Source: Agapanthus africanus (lineage: Eukaryota; Streptophyta; Magnoliopsida; Asparagales; Amaryllidaceae). Taken from it: 64,000 nt of DNA. Positions 33,026 through 43,382 of the stretch are shown here, one piece after another; positions within the stretch are counted from its first letter, which is position 1, and each line of letters starts with the position of its first letter. A program made the translations under genes and the position numbers. The stretch spans positions 165,821,911-165,885,910 of the forward strand of contig JASDDO010000014.1 in NCBI GenBank assembly GCA_030015575.1, read 5' to 3'. The notes beneath the pieces are model-generated. The model ran no database searches. It was not told the DNA's origin and saw only the letters and a list, made by a program, of their open reading frames with translations.

Positions 33026-33129
33026 TTTTTTCCTTTGCCCAAATGTCTGCTCACTGCGCAAGACTTTTAGCTCGTATACTTTTCATTGTTCGAATCTTCA
33101 TTCTGCAAATATTTTTAGCTCATAGGTCT

Positions 33130-33470
33130 TTTCATTTTGCAAGTGTTAGGCCGGTGTCCACCCTTCCCACACTTGCCGACCGTTCATCAAGTAGAGTCGA
33201 ACGATAGCCAAGTGTAGGAAGGTTGGTACCCTTCTTTTCCCCGGAGTCGAGGTGGCGATCACGCATTGAGCCGAACGATAGCCAAGTGTAGGAAGGTCTG
33301 TATCTTCCTTTTCCCCAGAATCGAGGTGGTGATCGCGCATTGAGCCGAACGACAGCCAAGTGTAGGAAGGTCGGTATCTTCCTTTTCCACGGAGTCGAGA
33401 TAGCGATTGCGCATCGAGTATGAGTCGATTGATGGCTAAGTGTAGGAAGGTCGGCATTACTCGATTCTAC
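33130..33470 (+). repeat. Tandem array, ~74-bp unit, about four copies
   Basis: The landmark GCCAAGTGTAGGAAGG begins at 33207, 33281 and 33355, and a variant at 33435, giving periods of 74, 74 and 80 bp. It differs in sequence from the 86-bp array that follows. Confidence 0.88.
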
Positions 33471-33496
33471 CCAGCCGCTTCGTGAGGAGGGCTTTG

Positions 33497-34022
33497 GATC
33501 CACAGCGTTGTTGGGCAGGAAGCTACCCGCTGCGGACGGACCAAGCAGGAAGCTACTCGGTGGCCTCACGAGGCAGGCTTTTGATCCACAGCGTGGTTGG
33601 GCAGGAAGCTACCCGCTACGGACGGACCGAGCAGGAAGCTACTCGGTGGTCTCATGAGGAAGGATTTTGATCCACAGCGTGGTTGGGCAGGAAGCTACCT
33701 ACTGCGGAAGGACCGAGCAGGAAGTTACTCGGTGGACTCGTGAGGAGGGCTTTTGATCCACAGCGTGGTTGGGCAGGAAGCTACCCATTATGGACGGACC
33801 GAGCAGGAAGCTACTCGGTGGCCTCGCAAAGAGGGCTTTTGATCCACATCATGGTTGGGCATGAAGCTACCCACTGCAGACAGGCCGAGCAGGAGGTTAC
33901 TCGGCGGTCTCGTGAGGAGGGTTTTTGATCCACAGCGTTGTTGGACATGAAGCTACCCACTGCGGACGGGCCGAGCAGGAGGCTACTCGGTGGCCTCGCG
34001 AGGAGGGCTTTTGATCTACAGC
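33497..34022 (+). repeat. Tandem array of exactly 86-bp monomers, six copies
   Basis: GATCCACAG (with variants) begins at 33497, 33583, 33669, 33755, 33841, 33927 and 34013, always 86 bp apart. Each unit contains GGGCAGGAAGCTACCC and CCGAGCAGGAAGCTACTCGG. The seventh copy breaks off after about 10 bases where the Y LTR starts. The layout matches the ~85-bp array at 11750-13560. Confidence 0.95.
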
Positions 34023-35049
34023 TGTTCACCGCCGGAAAACGGACCAGGACGTAGGGACGTCTGGCCTGAATTCTGGGGGCAGATGCTATTTGGATTTATC
34101 CGTCCACCTCTCCGAAGATGCCAAGTTGATTTATGGCACCGTATATCGGAGGTTTGGACGGATGCGGCCGTTGTAGTGTGACTTCGTCGGATTCCCACTC
34201 GTTTGCGAGGGGTTTTTGATTGTGGGGATGCTCTTCTCTACAGGCGCAAGCCTCTGCAGTTAATTACGTTACCGCATCGTGATAACCACTTTCTCCTGTG
34301 CCAGAAGTTCAATTCGTGTCGTGTGTATTTTTGTTTGTTTTGGTTGCCCGTGGATTGTATACGGAGACTAATTTATGTCTGTTGGGGTCAAAAATTACAC
34401 CCCGGTTGACCAAGTCAAAATCAAAGTCAACCCCAAGCCAAGTGGGCCCAAGCCCAGGTCAAAGGGACCGGCCTCATGACAAAAGGAATGAAGCCATAAA
34501 TTAGTTTAATGTAATTCTCTTTTTTATATATATGTATAGAAATAAATGTATGTAAAATAGGCAAAAAGCCAAAATTTTGTAAACCCCATAGCTTATGTGC
34601 AAAAAGAGATAAGCACATAAGGCATGGGGTGGCACAAGTGCCATTTGGCAAAGCTCAAGAGGTTATATGTAAAGTGTGTAGCTTATAAAGGCAAACATGA
34701 TGAAAAAAACTTTTCATTCTCTCAAATTCGAGGGTTTGTGCCTCCTTCCTCAAGCTTTTAAATATTCTTTCTTTTGAATTAAATCAAGAGTTCAATCCCT
34801 CTTTTTCCAAAAAGAAACCGTTTTCACCATAAAACAATTAAAAGGGAACTCAGATCTTTCATCAAATCCCTAAAAAGGAGATTTTTGAGTTTTACCCCTC
34901 TTCTTCTTCAAGATCCAGCCGACGGATAGGAGGAAGAAGGAGACCCTTTTTCAAAAATCTCATTTCGGGAAGATTCAAGGCTCAAAAGAAGATCTAGGGC
35001 TAAAGGAGAGAAGAAAGGGGTCCCCTCTGATCATCTTCAAAGATTTCTA

Positions 35050-35181
35050 GGAGTTTAACTCCATTCAAGATCTGTTGGAGTTTAACTCCATAAACAAAAC
35101 TCTTTTTGGAGTTTAACTCCAAATCTATACATAATCCCTGTTAGGAGTTCAACTCCAAAGACCCTTGGGAGTTCAACTCCC
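35050..35181 (+). repeat. Cluster of GGAGTT-Y-AACTCC palindromes
   Basis: Five palindromes at 35050, 35077, 35108, 35144 and 35167, of the form GGAGTTTAACTCC or GGAGTTCAACTCC. The same design with other arms occurs in X at 59504-61019. Confidence 0.85.
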
Positions 35182-35219
35182 AGCCCTGGGGCTAAGCTCC
35201 TTTTCCGCTGGTGTTTCTA

Positions 35220-35465
35220 ACGGTCGCGTGCTGCGCACGTGACCCATGGGCGCCCAGCGGTCGTGTGCAGGACACGTGATCCACAGACGCTCAGCGCCCA
35301 CATGCGCTTCATGGGATCCGCGGGCGCTCAGCGCTCAGCGGTCGCGTGCAGGGCACGTGACCCGCGGGCGCCCAGCGCTTAGCAGTCGCGTGCCACGCAC
35401 ATGACTCGTGGGTACCAAGCGCCCACGCGCCTAGCACGTGACCCGCGGGCGCCAAGCGCCTATGC
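35220..35465 (+). repeat. GC-rich repeats with CACGTG boxes in the Y LTR
   Basis: About five imperfect repeats of GCGTGC..GGCACGTGACC followed by GCGGGCGC and CAGCGC. They resemble the paired CACGTG units of X but are much richer in GC and more diverged. Confidence 0.7.
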
Positions 35466-35870
35466 GCCATGCATGTTTCGTTAAGACGCTCCTCACCCCT
35501 CATTTCCCATGCACTCCACACCCAAAACACGTTCCCCAATGGAAATTTTTTTCTAACGGGGCGCTTCCCCACACCCCGCAAGCGGGACCCCCGTAAACTC
35601 TGCGAGGATCCTGATATATCCAAAGCCCTTTCAAAACACAACATATGCACATGGCACATTGAGTTCGCATCATCAGCTTGACCCGTCGATCGGAGGTTCC
35701 CTCGCTCCAAAGGCGAGGGGTAATTAACGACAGCTTAGTCCACGGCTGCCGGAGATTCGGATTCTCACAATCAATAAACCCCTGCCTACCCTAGGCAGGG
35801 GGAATCTATAGTATGCCAGACAAGCGCGTGCGTATTCTCATCTCAATGGGGTGACGAAAAACACCCTACA

Positions 35871-35883
35871 GATTCTGGCACGC
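35871..35883 (+). other. Primer-binding-site region of Y, split by an insertion
   Basis: GATTCTGGCACGC continues at 43337 with CCGGTGGGACCC, so the original read TGGCACGCCCGGTGGGAC. This stretch directly after the LTR is typical of Tat-lineage elements. The priming tRNA is not assigned here. Confidence 0.65.
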
Positions 35884-37260
35884 TGATTTGAATGAATATT
35901 TAGCGTGCTTGCGCTTTCAAAAGATGTATCAAAAATATTTATAACCGCAATAAAAAACGGTGTCGCTTGGTAGCTAGCCGGTGAGTACGGGTCGGTCCAC
36001 ATGGATGTTGTGTATTTCCTAATTTGGTCTAACGAGTTAATTCCAAACGGTGTGGATGGATTATCGCTAAAAAACTAAACTGATTTGATCTAGGACTAGA
36101 ATCTTGCTAGGGTTAGGTTTAGGTTAAGTTTGGAAATTGAAGATTTCCTCACCGCTTTCAATGCCCTAATTTAGATCTCTTTAGGTGATATGGTAACAAT
36201 TAATAAAGGGGATTAGTACCATCGGGAAGAAACGATGTTTCTTCCTCTAGATTCTAGTCCTTCCTTTCTTAATTCTTACCCTAACCTCCATGGAAAACAT
36301 ACGCAACCGGTCGTTTATACTACGGTATCACCGTTACCTCGTGGGGTAGGGTGCCGTAGGGAACGGTGTGTGTATGTATGCATGGAGTCCTATAAAAACG
36401 TGTGATGGACAAGAAAGGGGTGAGAGATTTTCATCTTTCAAGCCTTCCCCAAATCTAACCCTAACAAACGAGGAGACTACTCACTCATTAGGGAATTGAA
36501 AAACATGTCTAACTATCTAGCTAGGGCAGATAATAAAATTTAAACTAAGGCAATGAAATAAAATTACTTACTTTATTGATGGCTCTCTCCAAACATTTAC
36601 ACAGGAATTTACAGATCTGAATAGATGAATAAAAAGAGGCATGACCTAAAACAGGTTTTAGGGTTTCTATTTATAGAACATAGAAACCCTAGGGTTATAA
36701 TCGCGTCATATCTGCAATTACAAGTATACCTCTAAGAAGACTAGTCAACGCGCCGACGCACCGACACAAATTTCCACCGACACGGGCTCTTTATGGCCGC
36801 GGAACCGCGGCCAAAACCCCTGTTTGGCCGCGGATCCGCGGCCATAAAGTGGGCTTCTCAGTTGGTTTTTCCTGTGCTGCTTCCTGTTGCTTTTTACTTC
36901 TTGTTTCTTTACTTGGTTTCTCAGATTGTCTTCTAGTTTTTTTTTCCAGATTTCCACAGTGAATGATGTTGTGGTCTTTACCGTTTGCTTCGTGTCGAAG
37001 TCTTGAATCTTACGCTGCCTTTGTACTTTGTGGACTTGTCCATTGATCTTCGTTTAGTCTTCAAATTGTAGGCCTGATCAAGATCTTTCCGTCTGTTGGT
37101 CGTAGTCTCACTTTTGTATCGTCTTTTCTTCAATTTCACTGTTTTTGTTCCGAGAACCTGTAACCTGCAACTATGTAGCAGACATGGATCAAAAGCACCT
37201 GTTTATTTGTAAAATGAATAAGAATGGGGAATATAATAATGCAAAATTATGGTATGAACA
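35884..37260 (-). repeat. 3' LTR of the Athila-like element (1377 bp)
   Basis: Plus-strand ends TGATTTGAATG and GGTATGAACA. Nearly identical to 41956-43331. It contains two GC-rich palindromes, GGCCGCGGAACCGCGGCC (36795-36812) and GGCCGCGGATCCGCGGCC (36826-36843). Confidence 0.93.
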
Positions 37261-37276
37261 ACTATCCCCAAACTTA
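37261..37276 (-). other. Polypurine tract of the Athila-like element
   Basis: On the minus strand TAAGTTTGGGGATAGT directly precedes the TG of the 3' LTR. Confidence 0.8.
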
Positions 37277-38884
37277 TCTTTTGCTTGAACTCGAGCAAAC
37301 CTAGTTTTTTTCTCGAAAAAGACCTAGCCTCACTTTCGCAGGGAAACGCGATTGCACTGAGCTCGTGCAACAAGCCGTTAAACCTCTAGGTGTCCCTAGT
37401 AGGAGGAGTGTTGTCTCATGAGGGTTTTCAGCGGATACTACCCACAAAATCCTATCAATTCGGCCCATTGACTTTTATTCTCCAATTAGGTTTTCTAACA
37501 AGAAACTCTATTATCTTTGACTCATAAATTATCTACCCGTATTTTTCACACTTTCTTATCATTTAACTTAAGATTATATATATTTTTGTGAATTTACTTA
37601 GTTTTTGGCATCTTTTAACTTTTCCTTCTAGGGTTCCATCTCAACTTAGGAATTTTTATCATCTCTATTAAAGATATAAGTCCTATTTTTCATTCCTATC
37701 TCTTATCTAAACCCCAATCACATACCCCTACGTGTGTGTATATATCATCCCTATACTTGGAAATTCAAATCAAGTTATTATACTCTTATCCATCGTCCAA
37801 AGTACTTTTCAATTGGTGAATTTTTAGATGAAATTTGCTCACACATTTTTCATGCGACCGTTAATACTTCTTGAGGTACCAACGACCGATTACAAAATGT
37901 GTTTGCACATTAAGGCGTAATTCCTAGTCTTGTAATACCTAAGGGTTTAGCAGTAACTCCCAAACTAGTTGGTCTAAGGCACTAGGTGATGAAGTACCCT
38001 CGCTAAATATTTTTTTCTATTTATGCAGCCTTAAGTAATTACAAAGACCAGTGTTCATTTTTTTATCTCTTTATTCACACTCGTATTTTTATTTTATTTT
38101 CCTTCATACTAAGGACTTTAGACAAGAGCATTTCAAGGTCTCTTCTACTATTCCAAGTTTCAAGATTCGTGTTTGTGCAATTTGTAGGGTATATATTTTC
38201 AGAATTTAGACTTAAGCTTAGGAATTATTTTTCAGACTTATACTTTAATAAAAATATCAATAATTTTCCCTTATTTTAACTTAGCCCAAGAAGTCAACTC
38301 GAAATTTTCCTATTTCTAAATAAACTACAAAAACATATACTTTCTACCATTAAATTTTAAGAAAGGTTATTATTAGAGTTTTTAATTTACTAAGTCTAAG
38401 GTCTAGTTATTCCTAGCTAGTTAACCTATTTGTCAAATTCAAGTCAATTAATGCCAAAATTGAATGTTTTAATTTTTATACTTTTTCAAATTTTTCAGTT
38501 TTTATGGGTTTTACAATAAGCATGCAAATGCAAAAATGTACACATGAATGCGAAGGAAGAAAACTTACCGAGCACACCCCAAACATAAACTTGACAGTGT
38601 CCTCACTGTCAGGTTACACCAAGAGGGTCAAAATGTCGGCACTCTCCTGTTTATTTATTTATAGTTTTTTGTTTTTATAATTTTTAAATAATTTTTATGG
38701 GTTTTTTTTTTAAAAAACAAAAAAAAAAAAAAAATATATACAAAAAGGTCCCTCCCAAACTTAAGTGAGACAGTGTTTCCACTGTCTTAAGCGTTAAAGT
38801 TCAGAGTTAGGGAGGAGAAAAATCAAACTATACAAGGTCTTACACAGGCCAAATGTTAGCACCAACCATTCAAAAATTTTATTG
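37277..38884 (-). other. Non-coding 3' internal region of the Athila-like element
   Basis: AT-rich, no frame of note. It contains homopolymer and A-rich tracts near 38700-38740. In autonomous Athila elements this space would follow integrase; no trace of pol is visible. Confidence 0.6.
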
Positions 38885-40822
38885 TTATAATGGTAGGGTT
38901 GGTGGAAGAATGGAGTGTAGAGAAAGGAGTTGAGAAACACACGAGACTGTATGGGAAGAAAGGTGGAATATGGTCTCGATATGAGGAGAAGAATGGTAGA
39001 AGAGAGAAAGAAGTGTAGTACGAACTTGAGAGTGTAAATCGAGTGAATAAATTAGCGCAATTTGTGATGACCGATGTGTTAAAAGCGATTGTGCTAATCT
39101 ATCAACCCGTCGAGAAATGGGGTCAAATCCCTCAAGATTCGCAAGAAAACACGGGTACGTCGAACTTGGTAAACCATCCATTGAAAATGGAAACGCGACG
39201 GATTCTTGCGTGGTCGAAACGATAGGAAGGACGAAAGGGAGTGAATTAGGGATAGTCTTATTCTCACCTAAGTAATCTGTCTCGAACTCAAAGGATTCCA
39301 TCAATGGTTCGAAATGACTGTAAGCAACCGAGTCTGATGGTTCAACTAACTCATCTGAAAATTCAAAGGACTCAAACTCGGGCGGTGTGTTTTCAAAATC
39401 GTCTGAAAAAGTGAAACACTCGTAATCGTTATCGTCTGTGAGAACTGTGTCAGATTCAAAGAGGAACACACTAGTGGCGTCAAAACTGCTGTGATCGAAC
39501 AGAATTTTTTCAAGCTCACAGTCCTCAAGCGTGATCTTTGGTGTGGTCGGAATGATGGAAAGGAAGGGGGGTGATTTAGGAAGTATAATAGTTAAAGGTT
39601 CAGGAGGATGAATTGGAAAATCCGACACATCAAACAAAACTGGTTCATCCTCAATACTATCCTCAATACTCTCCTCAATACTATACTCATAATTCTCCTC
39701 AAAAGTTATCTCATCCATGCAATTATCATCAAAATCAAGACGCATATAAGGTTCGGGAGAAACATTTAATGACTCGGGATGATGATTGGAGATAAAATTT
39801 CAGTCAAATCTACGGGTTCATCATCCAAAATATTCCCTGCGTCAATATCCTCAATCAAGTGAAAATCAATTTTTTCTGACACCTCATCAAAAGCATGGAT
39901 ATTTATCAATTCAGGTTCTAGATTGGAGGTGTAGAGGTCAAAAGGATTGGTGATGGTTTCACTCGAAAAGGGCTCTTCACAATCAGGTAAATCAAACACT
40001 ACAAAGTCGCACAACTCATTACACGTTTTTTCTTCAACTGGTGAATCATTTGGAACACTTGTTAGACATTCAAAACCGGAGTTGTGGGATTCAATTGGGT
40101 ATGGGTAGGTTTGATTTGGAAGTGTGTAGAACTCACTCTCACCACTCAAATTCTCACTCTATCCAACCGCCTCATCATACATTGGAATTTTTGGAGCTAG
40201 TTGGAAACTAACTACCGAGTCACTAGTTTGTTTAAGGGCGGCCATGGACGCATCCACATTCCTCATCATTTGGTTTGTCGCTACCATATAAACTTCCAAC
40301 GACTGTTCTAGACTAAATATGGGTTGTGAAAGGGGTTTCAGTAAAAGATTCAAAATTGTTTGGATTTTGGAAACTCCCAAATGGTTGTGTAGAATCAATG
40401 TCTAGGGAAGGTGCGGAAGTCGGGTAGGACTGGTAGGAATTGAATGGTTGGACAGGAGTAGGATCAACATTTGGATAAAAAGGTGAATGGACTTGTTGAT
40501 CCCAAGAACTGGAAGTGTTGAAAGGAGTGAAAGATCGGTTACGAGATTTTTCAATATGTTCAGCGATAGACATGGGTTTCGGAGTTACAACAGGACTCAA
40601 AAAAGGGGTATCAACGTAAGAAGCTTGTGAAGGTTGAAATGGTTGATACAAAGTGGATTGCGGAGTCGAACTGTTTCTCCTAGACGCTTCTATTCGATCT
40701 TTCAAAGAAATTTTTGGCATGGAGGGGTCATCCGTAATTCGGCCAAAGCAATTCGCGTATGAAGCAAAGTTTGGTTGAGGGTACCAAAGTTCGGCTAGAG
40801 TTTTGTGAGGTGGGATACCCAT
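38885..40822 (-). pseudogene. Acidic, serine/proline-rich protein of the Athila-like element (broken)
   Basis: Four minus-strand frames follow one another (40822-40313, 40398-40159, 40149-39766, 39745-38885) and look like one protein of about 640 residues interrupted by stops and a frameshift. It begins MGIPPHKTLAELWYPQPNF. The first third is rich in Ser, Pro, Gln and Phe. A short helical segment (SLEQSLEVYMVATNQMMRNV) loosely recalls the C-terminal part of some plant gag proteins. The last part is strongly acidic with repeated IEDSIEDEP-like phrases and ends with a Leu/Ser-rich helix. No zinc knuckle, protease or polymerase motif is present. I do not recognise the family; a gag derivative is possible but unproven. 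Confidence 0.6.
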
Positions 40823-41935
40823 GATGTAAGAAGGAGAAGAAAAAGAATGTGGGTGGAAGTGAGGTGCACGGATTTCTTAGCGACAAGTTGCAAGTTTTTG
40901 TAAATTTTTTTTCCTTTTTGTGTTTTTGTGTTTTTTTTATGTGAAGCTTTTTGCAAAAAAGATTTTCGATCAAAGGCTTAGACACACGTTCAATCAACCA
41001 CAAATGCACAATCAGGCCTAGATCTAGGGTCACCTAGGTCAGCTAGACAGCTCCTGACTGTTCCAAAGGGCAAGACGTAGGACCTCAAACCGCCTCTTCA
41101 CCGCCAATTGTGGCCAGGTAAGTGCCAGGTAAGTGGGAGGCTCTCCACCACGTAAGTAGTGGGCCTAATTAAGTAACCACTCGCCTTAGACACACTTGCC
41201 TAGACACAACAAAGTCAGGTTAGGATCAACGGTCGATGCTTACAACTAGTCATTTGTCCTATTGAGCGCGAAGTCCTTAGGGCTGAGTCTAATATTTTTT
41301 AATTAAATGATGGTCAATGCAATATTCCTTATGTGATTTCTGGGGTCCTGGGAAGGGTGATGAAATCCCCACCCAATCTGGATTGGTTTCAAGCCCCTTA
41401 AAGTCCGATTAAATATGCAAAACAGTAAACAACCACTTGCAAACAATTTTTTTTTAATTTTTAGCGCGGCGCAAAGAATCCTGCACAAGATCAATTATTG
41501 GAAGGGGGAGATATTTTTTAGCGCAAAGAATCCTGCAGGAGATTTTATAGAGGAGATATTGGGGTTGCAGAGAAGGAGAAAAGAGAACTTACAGCGCTTT
41601 TTCCACCTGCCGAAGTCACCAGGCCGCCGCGTTTTCGCCGCCAAAAGCCCTTCTCGACCGCGGTTCCGCGGTATGTTGAGTGGTTCAGATCCCAAGGAAT
41701 TTTCTGCTCCTCTGTTCTTAGTTTCATCTGTTGTTCAGATATGCCGTTTTCTGTTTTGCTCTCTGGATTTTTCCAGATCCGAACTCGTTCGTCGTTCCTG
41801 CAAAAATTCACACGAAAAACCTTTCAAACAATAAAAGATGATAAAATTTATATATTTTTTTTTTGAAATTTTTCAGTTTTTATGATTTTTATGATTTATA
41901 TTAACCCGAAATTGCAAAAAGAAAATACTACGCCA
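40823..41935 (-). other. Leader of the Athila-like element
   Basis: Non-coding sequence between primer-binding site and ORF. It contains a third type of the GC-rich palindrome, ACCGCGGTTCCGCGGT (41657-41672), and a repeated AGCGC..AAAGAATCCTGCA segment (41463-41484 and 41520-41537). Confidence 0.6.
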
Positions 41936-41953
41936 TCCCCAGCAACGGCGCCA
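41936..41953 (-). other. Primer-binding site (Asp-tRNA type)
   Basis: On the minus strand TGGCGCCGTTGCTGGGGA, two bases inside the 5' LTR. It complements the 3' end of plant Asp-tRNA with one mismatch, the usual Athila arrangement. Confidence 0.85.
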
Positions 41954-41955
41954 TT

Positions 41956-43331
41956 TGATTTGAATGAATATTTAGCGTGCTTGCGCTTTCCAAAGATGTA
42001 TCAAAAATATTTATAACCGCAATCAAGAACGGCGTCGCTTGGTAGCTAGCCGGTGAGTACGGGTCGGTCCACAGTGATGTTGTGTATTTCCTAATTTGGT
42101 CTAACGAGTTAATTCCAAATGGTGTGGATGGATTATCGCTAAAAAACTAAACTGATTTGATCTAGGACTAGAATCTTGCTAGGGTTTGGTTTATGTTAAG
42201 TTTGGAAATTGAAGATTTCCTCACCGCTTTCAATACCCTAATTTAGATCTATTTAGGTGTTATGGTAACAATTAATAAAGGGGATTAGTACCATCGGGAA
42301 GAAACGATGTTTCTTCCTCTAGGTTCTAGTCCTTCCTTTCTTAATTCTTACCTTAACCTCCATGGAAAACATATGCAACCGGTCGTTTATACTACGGTAT
42401 CACCGTTACCTCATGGGGTAGGGTGCCGTAGGGAACGGTGGTGTATGTATGCATGGAGTCCTATAAAAACGTGTGATGGGCAAGAAAGGAGTGAGAGATT
42501 TTCATCTCTCAAGCCTTCCCCAAATCTAACCCTAACAAGCGAGAAGACTACTCACTCATTAGGGAATTGAAAAACATGTCTAACTATCTAACTAGGGCAG
42601 ATAATAAAATTTAAACTAAGGCAATGAAATAAAATTACTTACTTTATTGATTGCTCTCTCCAAACATTTACACAGGAATTTACAGATCTGAATAGATGAA
42701 TAAAAAGAGGCATGACCTAAAAGAGGTTTTAGGGTTTCTATTTATTGAACATAGAAATCCTAGGGTTACAATCGCGTCATATCTGCAATTACAAGTATAC
42801 CCCTAAGAAGACTAGTCAACGCGCCGACGCACCGACATAAATTTCCACCGACACGGGCTCTTTATGGCCGAGGAACCGCGGCCAAAACCCCTGTTTGGCC
42901 GCGGATCCGCGGCCATATAGTGGGTTTCTCAGTTGGTTTTTCCTGTGCTGCTTCCTGTTGCTTTTTAATTCTTGTTTATTTACTTGGTTTCTCAGATTGT
43001 CTTCTAGTTTTTTTTTCCAGATTTCTACAGTGAATGATGTTGTGGACTTTACCGTTTGCTTCGTGTCGAAGTCTTGAATCTTGCGCTGCCTTTGTACTTT
43101 GTGAACTTGTCCATTGATCTTCGTTTAGTCTTCAAATTGTAGGCCTGATCAAGATCTTTCCATTTGTTGGTCGTAGTCTCACTTTTGTATCGTCTTTTCT
43201 TCAATTTCACTGTTTTTGTTCCGAGAACCTGTAACCTGCAACTATGTAGCAGACATGGATCAAAAGCACCTGTTTATTTATAAAATGAATAAGAATGGGG
43301 AATATAATAATGCAAAATTATGGTATGAATA
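41956..43331 (-). repeat. 5' LTR of the Athila-like element (1376 bp)
   Basis: Matches 35884-37260. Its outer terminus has CA changed to TA (minus-strand TG to TA). The GC-rich palindromes are at 42866-42883 (one base changed) and 42897-42914. Confidence 0.93.
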
Positions 43332-43382
43332 CACGCCCGGTGGGACCCTTCTTTCCTCCTATATCTCGGGTCAAGAGTTCAT

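Larger units (their letters stand above)
27147..34022 (-). mobile_element. 3' portion of a second Tat element, interrupted by element Y
   Basis: From its 3' LTR inwards: polypurine tract, an antisense gene with its own promoter (27731-32907), a ~74-bp array (33130-33470) and an 86-bp array (33497-34022). At 34023 the seventh 86-bp monomer is cut after about 10 bases by the LTR of element Y. Gag-pol and the 5' LTR would lie beyond the right edge if they exist. A solo LTR (28168-31193) also interrupts the antisense gene. Confidence 0.75.
34023..35870 (+). repeat. 5' LTR of element Y (about 1.85 kb)
   Basis: Starts TGTTCACC where the 86-bp array is cut and ends CACCCTACA just before GATTCTGGCACGCCCGG. 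Its first ~355 bp resemble X (GGGGGCAGAT, CCACCTCTCCGAAGAT, GCCCGTGGATTGTATACGG). The remainder is mostly short palindromes: five copies of GGAGTT-Y-AACTCC (35050-35181) and repeated CACGTG-containing units (35220-35465). The start and end are inferred from TG..CA and homology; no partner LTR is visible. Confidence 0.7.
35884..43331 (-). mobile_element. Complete non-autonomous Athila-like LTR element
   Basis: Two LTRs (35884-37260 and 41956-43331) of about 1.38 kb flank a 4.7-kb internal region on the minus strand. A perfect TSD CACGC is present (35879-35883 and 43332-43336). The primer-binding site at 41936-41953 matches Asp-tRNA with one mismatch, and a polypurine tract adjoins the 3' LTR. 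The internal region encodes only a broken serine/proline-rich and acidic protein, with no protease, reverse transcriptase, RNase H or integrase. It must therefore have been moved by enzymes from another element. Confidence 0.92.

Noticed and set aside
33497-34022. Possible CRISPR array
   Set aside because: Repeats are contiguous 86-bp monomers without unique spacers, in plant retroelement DNA.
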